From: Streptomyces sp. SM10
GTDB taxonomy: Bacteria > Actinomycetota > Actinomycetes > Streptomycetales > Streptomycetaceae
Direction of reading: 5' to 3'
Length of the DNA: 47,320 nt
NCBI RefSeq assembly: GCF_002910915.1
Contig: NZ_NEUF01000124.1
Coordinates: forward strand, 1,292 to 48,611
Shown here: in pieces, positions 1 through 7,992 of the stretch
How positions within the stretch are numbered: position 1 is the stretch's first letter
Layout of the letters: each line of letters begins with the position of its first letter
Notes under the pieces: model-generated
The model's input: only the letters and a program-made list of their open reading frames with translations
The model's database searches: none
Told to the model about the DNA's origin: nothing
Made by a program: the position numbers and the translations under genes

Positions 1-1
1 C

Positions 2-1279
2 GCCTTCCACTGGCACCCCGGCCTCCTCATCGACGGCGCCACCCTCCAAGTCCCCTTCCTCGCCGACCTCACCACCCTCGCCGACCCCACCAGCCCCTGG
101 ACCTTCCTCAACTACCTCCGCACCCGCGACCGCCTCTACCCCTTCTACTTCGCCGAGCAATTCCACATCCACCGCGCCGAATACGACGCCTACTGCCGGT
201 GGGTCAGCGAACAACTCCCCACCATCCACTTCAACCACCGCGTCGACGCCATCACCTGGAACACCGACCGCTCCCACTTCGAGGTCGACCACACCCGGCT
301 CGGCCCCGACGGCGAAGCCCAGGCACCCGGCCGCACCCACACCCGCCACATCGCCCTCGGCGTCGGCACCGCACCCTTCATCCCCGAACCCCTCCGCCCC
401 CTCGCCGAAGCCCCCGGCGTCCCCGTCATCCACTCCGCCGACTACCTCCACCACCGCGAAGAACTCCTCAAGGCCGACCACATCACCGTCATCGGCTCCG
501 GCCAGTCAGGCGCCGAGATCTTCCTCGACCTCCTCCGCGCCCGCCCCGTAGGCATCGAGAAGATCCACTGGCTCGCCCGCACCCAGGCATTCGCACCCAT
601 GGAGTACTCAAAACTCGGCCTCGAACACTTCACCCCCGACTACACCCACTACTTCCACGCACTCCCCGAACACGTACGCGACACCCTCGTCCCCCAGCAG
701 TGGCAACTCCACAAAGGCATCGACACCGACACCATCTCCGCCATCCACGACGAGCTCTACCGCCGCACCCTCAACGGCGGCTGGCCCGACGCCACCCTCA
801 CCCCCGGCGTCGGCGTCCGCACCGCAGGCCGCCTCTCCGGCAACGGCAACCGCATCGAACTCCACCTCGAACACACCCAACAGGCCACCCGCAGCCGCCT
901 CACCACCGACGCCGTCGTCCTCGCCACCGGCTACCGCGAACGCCCCCTCGACACCCTCCTCACCGGCATCGCCCCCCACATCCGCCGCGACACCCAAGGA
1001 CGCCCCCGCATCCACACCGACTTCCGCCTCGACCTCGACCCCACCCTCACCGGAAACATCTACGTACAGAACGCCGAACGCCACACCCACGGAGTCGGCG
1101 CCCCCGACCTCGGCCTCGCCGCCTGGCGCAGCGCCACCATCCTCAACAACCTCACCGGCACCGACCCCTACCCCCTCCCGCAGCGCACCGCCTTCACCAC
1201 CTTCGGCCTCACCCCCCACACCGCCCCCGGAATCCCCTCGCAGGGCGCCACCCACACCCCGCTCACCCGGGCGAACTGA
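2..1279 (+). CDS. L-lysine/L-ornithine N-hydroxylase, 3' part (5' end outside window)
   Basis: The frame is open from the window edge and ends in TGA at 1277-1279, leaving about 425 residues of a protein whose family is usually 430-450 long, so only the N-terminal FAD-binding Gly motif is missing. Family: flavin-dependent N-hydroxylating monooxygenases (IucD/SidA/PvdA, DesB of desferrioxamine synthesis), which oxidise the side-chain amine of lysine or ornithine to build hydroxamate siderophores. Visible: an AFHWHPG start, the NADPH-binding GSGQSGAEIFLDLL motif near residue 165, and the late ATGYRERP motif typical of the family. It lacks the desC/desD neighbours downstream that accompany desB, so any siderophore partners must lie upstream of the window. 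Wobble positions are strikingly C-biased. Lysine versus ornithine specificity is not decidable here. Confidence 0.88.
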   Translation, partial: AFHWHPGLLIDGATLQVPFLADLTTLADPTSPWTFLNYLRTRDRLYPFYFAEQFHIHRAEYDAYCRWVSEQLPTIHFNHRVDAITWNTDRSHFEVDHTRLGPDGEAQAPGRTHTRHIALGVGTAPFIPEPLRPLAEAPGVPVIHSADYLHHREELLKADHITVIGSGQSGAEIFLDLLRARPVGIEKIHWLARTQAFAPMEYSKLGLEHFTPDYTHYFHALPEHVRDTLVPQQWQLHKGIDTDTISAIHDELYRRTLNGGWPDATLTPGVGVRTAGRLSGNGNRIELHLEHTQQATRSRLTTDAVVLATGYRERPLDTLLTGIAPHIRRDTQGRPRIHTDFRLDLDPTLTGNIYVQNAERHTHGVGAPDLGLAAWRSATILNNLTGTDPYPLPQRTAFTTFGLTPHTAPGIPSQGATHTPLTRAN

Positions 1280-1303
1280 CCGGCCCGAACACGCGAAGGG
1301 CGA

Positions 1304-1894
1304 TCACCCACCTCCCCCGGAGGGAGGACGACGACCGCCCCTCGCACACCGCCCCCACACGCCGCCGGCCGGAGTCGGGCCCAACCGTGGTGACGCGCAT
1401 GCCACCCCCAGCTGTATCCGGGTGCTCACACCAGCACGAAGGATCAACGCCTGGACGCGCCGTTGCACCGTGCGCGAGGAGAGCCCCAACTGGCCGGCCA
1501 CCGCCGAGTCCGTAAGGCCGGCGAGCAACAGCCGCAGAATGCTCGAGTCCATCGCGTCAAGGCCGAGCCCGGTGGCACCGTAAGGCCTGCCCTGCTCCCA
1601 CACGACCTCGAAGAGCGACCGAGCGATATTCACCAGACCGTCGCGCAACACCAGACTCGGGCTCACATCCGCACCCCGGCCCCGCAGAGGAAGCATCGCC
1701 ACCTCACCATCACAGATGATCAACTTGAGCGGCACGTCCTTCACCGTGCGGACCTGCACGCCCTCCTCCAACGACTCGTTCAACTGCCCGATCATCTCCG
1801 GCGAGCTGAGGAACCGCTGGTCGATCACCACCCGCGAGCTCCGCACGGCAAGACCGCGACCGACGAGGGCGACGAACAGGAGACGAACCTCCCC
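1304..1894 (-). pseudogene. LuxR-type HTH regulator remnant, N-terminus missing
   Basis: The reverse strand encodes the C-terminal part of a LuxR-family regulator: a sensor-like stretch (VKDVPLKLIICDGEVAMLPL) followed by a recognisable LuxR HTH (DSSILRLLLAGLTDSAVAGQ, then LGLSSRTVQRRV). Streptomyces proteins with this arrangement are usually about 320-350 residues; recognisable homology here stops near 1894, after roughly 190-200 residues. Beyond that the frame runs into sequence unlike the family and reaches no convincing start with a ribosome site. The extreme C-terminus after TRIQLG also looks altered, Gly/Arg-rich and of no family. I infer a 5'-truncated, probably non-functional remnant. 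The HTH itself reads intact, so a short DNA-binding peptide cannot be excluded. Confidence 0.6.
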
Positions 1895-1999
1895 TACGAG
1901 GACTTCGGCCGCGCCCCTCCCTGCCGCCCACCGGCACCTTCCCGGTGGTCCCGCTCCCTCGTGCGATCCGCTTCCCGCGGGCTCCCTCACCGGCAAGGC

Positions 2000-2575
2000 T
2001 CGTGGGGACCCGGCAACGAACTGGAGTTCAAACCCGACATCGCGGCTCCCGGCGGCTACATCCTCTCGTCCATGCCCCCGGACGCCGGCCCGTACGGCGT
2101 CATGTCCGGAACATCCATGGCCTCACCCCACGTCGCAGGCGTCGCAGCCCTCCTCCTCCAGCGCGACCCCCGACTGACCCCCGCCCGCGTACGATCCGTC
2201 CTCCAGGCGACCGCGACCCCCCTCGGCCTGACCGGAGACCCGGAACACGGCCCCGAACCCGTCGCACACCAAGGCTCGGGCCGTGTCGACGCCATGGCCG
2301 CCCTGCGCGCCGTGGACGGAGAACAGCCCTACGCCACCACCGCCGAACTGGCCCAAACGCGGCCGGACGGTCGCCACCCCCTACGACGAGCGCTGGGTCT
2401 CACGGAACGCCGGCGCGGGGACCGGGATGGACTTCCACGCCTGGGACGGCGCCCGCACGAACGGCACACCGGCACCTACCGGCTACGCCTGGTCTTCGAC
2501 AAGGCCCTGGGTGACAAGGACCACGCGCCGCCCACGCAGACCTGGACCTCGCCGGAGGCGACACTCGTGCGCTGA
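2000..2575 (+). pseudogene. Subtilisin-like (S8) serine protease remnant, C-terminal piece with frameshifts
   Basis: Frame 2 contains the S8 catalytic-serine block (GVMSGTSMASPHVAGVAALL, codons about 2096-2155) preceded by KPDIAAPGGYILS, both diagnostic of subtilases. The Asp and His catalytic blocks that should precede it are absent. After VDGEQPYATTAELAQ the homologous reading appears to slip to frame 3 (PYDERWVSRN, TGMDFHAWDGART) and back to frame 2 (GTYRLRLVFDKALGDKD, TWTSPEATLVR, stop 2573-2575), which indicates at least two frameshifts. The C-terminal piece resembles the beta-sandwich tail of secreted Streptomyces peptidases. It abuts the LuxR remnant head to head, so both genes lost their 5' ends at about 1.9-2.0 kb. 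Confidence 0.72.
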
Positions 2576-2619
2576 TCCCGCACGAGACCCTCGAACGGCC
2601 CACCGACCGGAAACGCCCC

Positions 2620-2657
2620 GGCTTCCGGAGCCCGTCGCACGACGTGCTCCGGAAGCC
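2620..2657. terminator. Bidirectional hairpin terminator
   Basis: A perfect 12-bp stem (2620-2631 with 2646-2657) is continued after one mismatch by 4 bp (2633-2636 with 2641-2644) closing on a GCAC tetraloop. It sits between the 3' end of the protease remnant and the 3' end of the 5'-nucleotidase gene, where a convergent terminator is expected. There is no T-tract, as usual in Streptomyces. Confidence 0.7.
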
Positions 2658-2691
2658 CGCGGCGCGGAGGCCCGCGGCGCGGAGGCCCGCG
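2655..2691. repeat. 15-bp tandem repeat, 2.5 copies
   Basis: The unit GCCCGCGGCGCGGAG is present at 2655-2669 and 2670-2684, with a partial third copy at 2685-2691. It begins in the right arm of the terminator hairpin and ends just before the 5'-nucleotidase stop codon (2698-2700). Probably slippage in GC-rich non-coding DNA. Confidence 0.7.
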
Positions 2692-2697
2692 CCGGCC

Positions 2698-4509
2698 TCA
2701 GAAGACCGGCACTCCCTCACGCGTCAGACGCCAGTCCACCGACGCGAACTCCGCCGGATCCACCGAACCCTTCGCCTGCACCCACCCGATGATCGTGTTC
2801 CGGATCTCATCGGAATTCGCCCACAGCTGCTTCGCACCCGGCACATGCGGGAAATTACCCCCACCACTCGCCCGGTAGTTGTTCACCGCGAACACGAACC
2901 GCGCAGCCGGATCCACCGGTGCCCCATCGAACGACAACCCGACGATCCGAGAACCCACCGGCTTCGCGATATCGATGTCGTACGTGACCCCCGACACCAC
3001 GTCATAGTTGTAATCCGGAATGTTCTCCGCATTCGTCAAATTCGACGTGTCCACCGGCGCACCCGCAGCCGTCCGCACGTAGTACCTCGCCGAATACTCC
3101 AGATAGTCCTTCAACTGCGCACCCGTCAGAAGCCTCGCCTCCAACGTGTTCTCGAACGGATACAACCCCGCGGCATCCTTGATCGTCACCTCACCCGCGG
3201 GAATCGCCGCCGAACGCGAGAAACACGCCGCCTGCGACAGCACCGGCAACGCCGCGTACTCCCCGCCCGCCAGCGCCTCCTCCACCGTCTCCGTCTGAAC
3301 CAGGTTGATCAGATCGATCACCGGCTCGTCCTTCCACGGCGCGTCCGCCGTCGACATCGCCGCCACGGACGTACCGATCACCTGGTTCACGTACGCCACC
3401 ACCTTGGTGTGCTCGTCACCGAGCATCGACGTGATCCGCGGGTCCTCCTCCACCGTGTTCGAGTTCAGCACCGAGGCGCCGACCTTCTCGACCGCCCAGC
3501 GGCCCTTCTCCCACACCAGGTCGAAGTCGAACAGTGTCAGCCGCTGCCCCCACTTCAACGGCTCCGAGAGGACGACCCGCTTCCCCGTCTCCTTGTTCGT
3601 CACGAAGTACTCAGGGATCTCCGAGTGCGCGTGACCCACCAGGATCGCGTCGATCCCCGGCACCTGCTCCGCCACCAGACCCGCCGCGTTCTCCACGTAC
3701 GGCAACTGGTCCCCGTACGACGACGTACCCGACGAACCCGAATGCGCCGACACCACCACCACATCCGCACCCATCGAACGAAGCTTCGGCACCCACTTCG
3801 CCGCCTGCTCCTCAAGACCCGGGAACACCATCCTCCCGCCCACGTTCGCCTTGTCCCAGATCGCGATCCCGGGATTCGTCAACCCCAGCACCGCCACCCG
3901 CACATCGCGACCGTGCGGCGTACGCACCCGCTTGATCACATACGGCGCGAACGCCGGACGCAACGTCTTCGCGTCCAGCGCATTCGCCCCCAGGAGTGGG
4001 AAGTCGCACTGCTCCTCGAACTTCCGCAACACCGGAATCCCGTAGTTGAACTCATGGTTGCCGAGCGCCGCGGCGTCGTAACCGATCTTGTTCATCGCCT
4101 GGGCCATCGGATGCACCGGACCACGCTTCGCCGTGATCGGATCGATCTTCGCGTAGTAGTACGACAACTGCGTGCCCTGGATCGTGTCACCGGCGTCGAT
4201 CAGCAACGTGTTCCGGCGGCCCCGGTCCTCCCGGATCTGATCCACCAACGTCGAGATCTTCGCCAGACCCACGTCGTTGTGCGCCGAGTCGTCGAACTCC
4301 TTGTCCGTGAAGTAGTCCCAGTTGAAGACGTTCCCATGCAGGTCCGTCGTCCCCATCACCGTGAACGAGTACCGCTTCGACGGACGGCCGTGCCCGTGTC
4401 CCTTCGACTCCGAGGCCGCCGCGGGCCCGGCACCGACCCCTCCGGCCAGCGCCACCCCGGCCCCCGCAACGGCCGAACTGCCCAGAAAGGTCCTACGGTT
4501 CAACGGCAT
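2698..4509 (-). CDS. Tat-exported bifunctional metallophosphatase/5'-nucleotidase
   Basis: A 603-residue protein. The start ATG at 4507-4509 is chosen because it has a GAGGAG ribosome site about 8 nt upstream and opens directly with a twin-arginine signal (NRRTFLGSSAVAGAG) followed by an Ala/Gly hydrophobic stretch; in-frame extensions upstream are non-coding in character. Metallophosphoesterase motifs in order: TDLHGN (residues 55-60), GDTIQGT, GNHEFNYG, VSAHSG and VGHAHSE, giving the two-metal centre. The second half is the 5'-nucleotidase C-terminal domain (YPFENTLEARLLTGAQLKDY; NNYRASGGGNFPH). Family members hydrolyse extracellular nucleotides or 2',3'-cyclic nucleotides to nucleosides and phosphate for salvage. 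Divergent from pyk; substrate preference cannot be read from the sequence. Confidence 0.93.
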   Translation of the reverse strand: MPLNRRTFLGSSAVAGAGVALAGGVGAGPAAASESKGHGHGRPSKRYSFTVMGTTDLHGNVFNWDYFTDKEFDDSAHNDVGLAKISTLVDQIREDRGRRNTLLIDAGDTIQGTQLSYYYAKIDPITAKRGPVHPMAQAMNKIGYDAAALGNHEFNYGIPVLRKFEEQCDFPLLGANALDAKTLRPAFAPYVIKRVRTPHGRDVRVAVLGLTNPGIAIWDKANVGGRMVFPGLEEQAAKWVPKLRSMGADVVVVSAHSGSSGTSSYGDQLPYVENAAGLVAEQVPGIDAILVGHAHSEIPEYFVTNKETGKRVVLSEPLKWGQRLTLFDFDLVWEKGRWAVEKVGASVLNSNTVEEDPRITSMLGDEHTKVVAYVNQVIGTSVAAMSTADAPWKDEPVIDLINLVQTETVEEALAGGEYAALPVLSQAACFSRSAAIPAGEVTIKDAAGLYPFENTLEARLLTGAQLKDYLEYSARYYVRTAAGAPVDTSNLTNAENIPDYNYDVVSGVTYDIDIAKPVGSRIVGLSFDGAPVDPAARFVFAVNNYRASGGGNFPHVPGAKQLWANSDEIRNTIIGWVQAKGSVDPAEFASVDWRLTREGVPVF

Positions 4510-4758
4510 CCTTGACTCCTCGCTCGATCGAACAACGCGCGTAGATTCTGGCCCAGCCGACCCCACCCGCAACACCCCACACAGGTTTCGATCCGGTGAC
4601 CGGCAGCCCCCCGACACCCGACGGCACACCAGGGGCGTGCGCTCATCGGAGCACGCCGCCGCACAATTCAACAGTTAGCAATATCCCTTCACCCAGAGGC
4701 CGTTGAACAGTCATGCGCGGACAATTACCTACTCATAGGTAAGGTCTAGGCTCGAACC
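4510..4758. promoter_or_regulatory. Divergent 5'-nucleotidase/pyk intergenic region with 18-bp palindrome
   Basis: This 249-bp region separates two divergent genes. At 4725-4742 is a perfect inverted repeat, TTACCTA-CTCA-TAGGTAA. A plausible -10 hexamer TAGGCT lies at 4747-4752, only 6 nt before the pyk ATG at 4759, and no Shine-Dalgarno is visible, so the pyk message is probably leaderless. The left arm of the palindrome falls where the -35 box should be, which suits a repressor site. The regulator is unknown. Nothing else coding is seen. Confidence 0.55.
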
Positions 4759-6192
4759 ATGCGCCGAGCGAAAATCGTTTGTACCCTGGGACCCGCAACC
4801 GACACATACGAGCAGATCAAGGCACTCGTCGAAGCGGGAATGGACATCGCCCGCCTCAACCTCAGCCACGGCACCTACGCCGAACACGAACAGCGCTACC
4901 ACCAGGTACGCAAAGCCTCCGAAGAAACCGGCCGCAGCGTCGGAATCCTCGCCGATCTTCAAGGCCCGAAGATCCGCCTCGGCCGCTTCGCCGAAGGTCC
5001 CGTACTCCTTGAACGCGGCGACGACTTCACCATCACCGTCGAACCCATGGAAGGCGACCGCACCACCTGCGGCACCACCTACGAAGGACTCGCCGCCGAC
5101 GTCACCACCGGCGAACGCATCCTCATCGACGACGGCCGCGTCACCCTCGAAGTCACCGAGGTCGACGGACCCCGCGTCCACACCACCGTCATCGAAGGCG
5201 GCATGGTCTCCGACCACAAGGGACTCAACCTCCCCGGAGTCGCCGTCTCCGTCCCCGCACTCTCCGACAAGGACATCGCGGACCTCCGCTGGGCCCTGCG
5301 CACCGGCACCGACGTCATCGCCCTCTCCTTCGTACGGACCGGACGCGACATCGACGACGTCCACCGCATCATGGACGAGGAGGACCGCCGCCTCCCCGTC
5401 ATCGCCAAGGTCGAGAAGCCCCAGGCCGTCGAGAACATCGACGACATCGTCGCCGCCTTCGACGGCATCATGGTCGCCCGCGGCGACCTCGGCGTCGAAA
5501 TGCCCCTGGAACAGGTCCCGATCGTCCAGAAGCGCGCCATCAAGCTCGCCAAGCGCAACGCCAAGCCCGTCATCGTCGCCACCCAGATGCTCGACTCGAT
5601 GATCGACAACTCCCGCCCCACCCGCGCCGAGGCCTCCGACGTCGCCAACGCCGTCATCGACGGCACCGACGCCGTGATGCTCTCCGGCGAGACCAGCGTC
5701 GGCAAATACCCCGTCGAGACGGTCCGCACCATGGCCCGCATCGTCGAGGCCGCCGAGGAGGACATCCTCGCCAAGGGCCTCCCGCCCCTCACCGACCGCA
5801 ACAAGCCCCGCACCCAGGGCGGCGCGGTGGCCCGCGCGGCAGCCGAGATGGGCGACTTCCTCGGAGCCAAGTTCCTCGTCGCCTTCACCCAGAGCGGCGA
5901 CACGGTCAAACGCCTCTCCCGCTACCGCTCCCCGATCCCGCTCCTGGCCTTCACCCCGGACGAGGCGACCCGCGCGCAGCTGAACCTGACCTGGGGCGTC
6001 GAGACGTTCCTCGGGCCGTCTGTGGAGTCCACGGACGCGATGGTGGCCCAGGTGGACGAGGAGCTGCTGCGGATCGGCCGCTGCCAGAAGGGCGACATCG
6101 TGGTCATCACGGCCGGCTCCCCGCCCGGCGTCGCGGGCTCGACGAACCTGGTACGGGTGCACCGCATCGGCGAGGACGACAGCCCGAAGTAA
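4759..6192 (+). CDS. pyk: Pyruvate kinase
   Basis: A 477-residue protein, normal for bacterial pyruvate kinase, which transfers phosphate from phosphoenolpyruvate to ADP in the last step of glycolysis. Motifs: RRAKIVCTLGPAT at the N-terminus, ARLNLSHGT, ADLQGPKIR, the B domain (about residues 75-155), the active-site segment VIAKVEKPQ with catalytic Lys217, the metal-binding MVARGDLGVEMP signature (238-249), and a C-terminal allosteric domain (about 340-470). The start matches the conserved family N-terminus and no ribosome site precedes it, so translation is probably leaderless. Codon wobble is almost all C through most of the gene but shifts to G over the last 200 bp. It converges on the LAGLIDADG gene with only 6 bp between the stops. 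Confidence 0.96.
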   Translation: MRRAKIVCTLGPATDTYEQIKALVEAGMDIARLNLSHGTYAEHEQRYHQVRKASEETGRSVGILADLQGPKIRLGRFAEGPVLLERGDDFTITVEPMEGDRTTCGTTYEGLAADVTTGERILIDDGRVTLEVTEVDGPRVHTTVIEGGMVSDHKGLNLPGVAVSVPALSDKDIADLRWALRTGTDVIALSFVRTGRDIDDVHRIMDEEDRRLPVIAKVEKPQAVENIDDIVAAFDGIMVARGDLGVEMPLEQVPIVQKRAIKLAKRNAKPVIVATQMLDSMIDNSRPTRAEASDVANAVIDGTDAVMLSGETSVGKYPVETVRTMARIVEAAEEDILAKGLPPLTDRNKPRTQGGAVARAAAEMGDFLGAKFLVAFTQSGDTVKRLSRYRSPIPLLAFTPDEATRAQLNLTWGVETFLGPSVESTDAMVAQVDEELLRIGRCQKGDIVVITAGSPPGVAGSTNLVRVHRIGEDDSPK

Positions 6193-6198
6193 CGGTCG

Positions 6199-6978
6199 TC
6201 AGTACTTCGGCCCGACGTGAGCGTCCATGAGGGCTACGGACGCCCGTCGGGCTACGGAGATGTTGTACTCCTTGCCTGCGCGGGTGCAGTGCGTCCACTC
6301 GATACCGAGCTTGTTCAGGGTGTCGGTGTAGATCCGGCGGATGTCGTCGGAGACGTTGGTGAACCAGTACCGGGGGTACTCGTATCGCTTCCGCTCGCCG
6401 CCGACGGTGCGAGTGGTCCAGTTCATGCTCCGGCAGCCGTCGGAGTGGATGAGGCCTCGGACGAGATTCCAAGGGTGGGCATCGACTATCTCCTGCTGCC
6501 AGGGCTCCAGGGTGATGGGGCGCTCGTGCTTCTTCCCTGGTCCGTGTTGAGGGAAGACGCATACCCAGTGCTTCGTGAAGGACTTGACCTCCACGCACCC
6601 CCCTCTGTGCCGCCGTCCAGTGCGAGGCAGAGGCATCACGCTGCGCATGGCTGCTTCGGCCTCATCGACCAATCCGGGCCATCCCTCGCCACAGAAGATC
6701 GATAAGTGGTGCTGTTTGGGCTTGGAGGTGATGTGTCCGTCGCCCAAGTAGAGGCCCAGCAGATAGGCGTATGCGCCGCGATCCACAGGCCGGTCGGTGC
6801 AGGCGGGGCAATCGGTCGGTTGTGTGTACTGGACTCCCCGCTGCTTGCGGTCCTCGTGCAGCCACCAGCCGACCGTTCCGCGAGGCACATCGAAAAGTTC
6901 TGCGACTGCTCGATTGGTGATCCCGCCCCTGAGGAGGGCGAGCGCTTCGTCGCGAATGGATGGGTTGTGCTGTTCCAT
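6199..6978 (-). CDS. HTH plus LAGLIDADG-like protein beside a tRNA gene
   Basis: About 259 residues from ATG 6978 (MEQHNPSIRDEALALL); ATG 6999 is an alternative, and neither has a clear ribosome site. An N-terminal helix-turn-helix (ITNRAVAELFDVPRGTVGWW) is followed by a CPAC pair and two LAGLIDADG-like blocks, YLLGLYLGDGH and VRGLIHSDGCRSMNW, each with the acidic residue that binds metal in homing endonucleases. The fold is that of single-chain LAGLIDADG proteins; such proteins are commonly annotated in Streptomyces as putative transcriptional regulators or endonucleases. It lies on the same strand about 90-110 bp downstream of the tRNA gene. Codon choice is less GC-extreme than in its neighbours, which suggests acquisition. 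Whether it cleaves DNA or only binds it cannot be told. Confidence 0.75.
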   Translation of the reverse strand: MEQHNPSIRDEALALLRGGITNRAVAELFDVPRGTVGWWLHEDRKQRGVQYTQPTDCPACTDRPVDRGAYAYLLGLYLGDGHITSKPKQHHLSIFCGEGWPGLVDEAEAAMRSVMPLPRTGRRHRGGCVEVKSFTKHWVCVFPQHGPGKKHERPITLEPWQQEIVDAHPWNLVRGLIHSDGCRSMNWTTRTVGGERKRYEYPRYWFTNVSDDIRRIYTDTLNKLGIEWTHCTRAGKEYNISVARRASVALMDAHVGPKY

Positions 6979-7088
6979 GCACCGAGTGTCCGGTGGCATT
7001 CGTTGGCACGAACCAGATTCGAAGATGCGTTCACCGGCAAGGGTGAAGATCGCCAATATGCAGATCAACCTTGGAAAGGAAGGGAAAG

Positions 7089-7161
7089 TGCCCCGAGTCG
7101 GATTCGAACCGACGCTGAATGGGTTTTGAATCCATCGCCTCTTCCGCTGGGCTACCGGGGC
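7089..7161 (-). tRNA. tRNA with Leu anticodon CAA but short variable loop
   Basis: A 73-nt cloverleaf reads on the reverse strand: 7-bp acceptor GCCCCGG/TCGGGGC (one G-T pair), a D arm with only a GCC/GGC 3-bp stem, anticodon arm ATGGA-TTCAAAA-CCCAT (an A-C mismatch closes the loop), five-nucleotide variable loop, T arm GTCGG-TTCGAAT-CCGAC, discriminator A, and no encoded CCA. The loop puts CAA at positions 34-36, which reads UUG (Leu). Bacterial tRNA-Leu is normally class II with a long variable arm and about 85 nt; this one is class-I shaped. The gene is certain as a tRNA fold; its charging identity is the open question. Confidence 0.85.
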
Positions 7162-7261
7162 TCCTTCGAAACGAAGGGTGCGGAAGACCCTCCGTGCCTC
7201 AAACATACCGTAACTAGGTAGGCTCTTGGGAGCAGCACCCCTGTCTTGATCAAGGAGCCCC

Positions 7262-7918
7262 GTGACCACCCCCGAGTCGCCCCAGCCCGTAGACGCCGTC
7301 GACGACGACAAGTCGCACGTCCCGCCGCTGACGACCCGCGTCGTCATCGCCGAGGACGAGGCCCTCATCCGCCTCGACCTCAAAGAGATGCTGGAGGAGG
7401 AGGGCTACTCGGTCGTCGGCGAGGCCGGGGACGGGCAGCAGGCCGTCGAGCTGGCCAGGGAGCACCGCCCCGACCTCGTGATCCTCGATGTGAAGATGCC
7501 CGTCCTGGACGGGATCTCCGCCGCCGAGAAGATCACCGAGGAGTCCATCGCCCCGGTTCTGATGCTGACGGCGTTCTCGCAGCGGGACCTGGTCGAGCGG
7601 GCCCGGGACGCCGGGGCGATGGCGTATCTGGTGAAGCCGTTCAGCAAGAGCGACGTGGTTCCGGCCATCGAGATGGCCGTGTCCCGGTTCGCGGAGCTGA
7701 AGGCGCTGGAGAGCGAGATCGCGGACCTGTCGCAGCGGCTGGAGACCCGGAAGCTGGTGGACCGGGCGAAGAGCATCCTGCAGACGGACTACGGCCTTTC
7801 CGAGCCGGCCGCGTTCCGCTGGATCCAGAAGACGTCGATGGACCGGCGGATGTCGATGCAGCAGCTGGCCGAGGCGCTGATCGAGGACGCCGACGAGAAG
7901 AAGAAGGCCGCCGAGTAG
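7262..7918 (+). CDS. ANTAR-domain response regulator
   Basis: A 218-residue protein from GTG 7262, with an AAGGAG ribosome site at 7252-7257. Residues about 25-145 form a receiver domain with the acidic pair at E31/D32, the phospho-acceptor Asp76 (VILDVKMP), a Thr in MLTAF and Lys125 (LVKPF). Residues about 148-205 form an ANTAR RNA-binding domain (RLETRKLVDRAKSIL, then SEPAAFRWIQKTSMDRR). Proteins of this architecture (PdtaR/Rv1626 type in actinobacteria) act as two-component antiterminators, binding dual hairpins in target transcripts when phosphorylated by a histidine kinase. No kinase is adjacent. It converges on the liv operon, with a strong hairpin between the stops. Confidence 0.93.
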   Translation: MTTPESPQPVDAVDDDKSHVPPLTTRVVIAEDEALIRLDLKEMLEEEGYSVVGEAGDGQQAVELAREHRPDLVILDVKMPVLDGISAAEKITEESIAPVLMLTAFSQRDLVERARDAGAMAYLVKPFSKSDVVPAIEMAVSRFAELKALESEIADLSQRLETRKLVDRAKSILQTDYGLSEPAAFRWIQKTSMDRRMSMQQLAEALIEDADEKKKAAE

Positions 7919-7930
7919 GCAGCCGCACAG

Positions 7931-7974
7931 GAGAAGGGCCCGCTCCCGGGACATCCCGGGAGCGGGCCCTTCTC
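7931..7974. terminator. Bidirectional terminator between ANTAR regulator and livF
   Basis: A perfect 20-bp stem (7931-7950 with 7955-7974) is closed by an ACAT tetraloop. It lies 12 bp after one stop codon and 18 bp before the other, so it ends transcription from both sides. It is the strongest hairpin I found in the window. Confidence 0.92.
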
Positions 7975-7992
7975 GTGGGGCGTGGGTGGTGC

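Noticed and set aside
4729..6162. Reverse frame (477 codons) opposite pyk
   Set aside because: Mirror of pyk; Gly/Asp/Val-rich translation typical of antisense in high-GC DNA.
6199..7161. Intron-encoded endonuclease interrupting the tRNA
   Set aside because: The tRNA is uninterrupted and complete; the gene lies wholly downstream.
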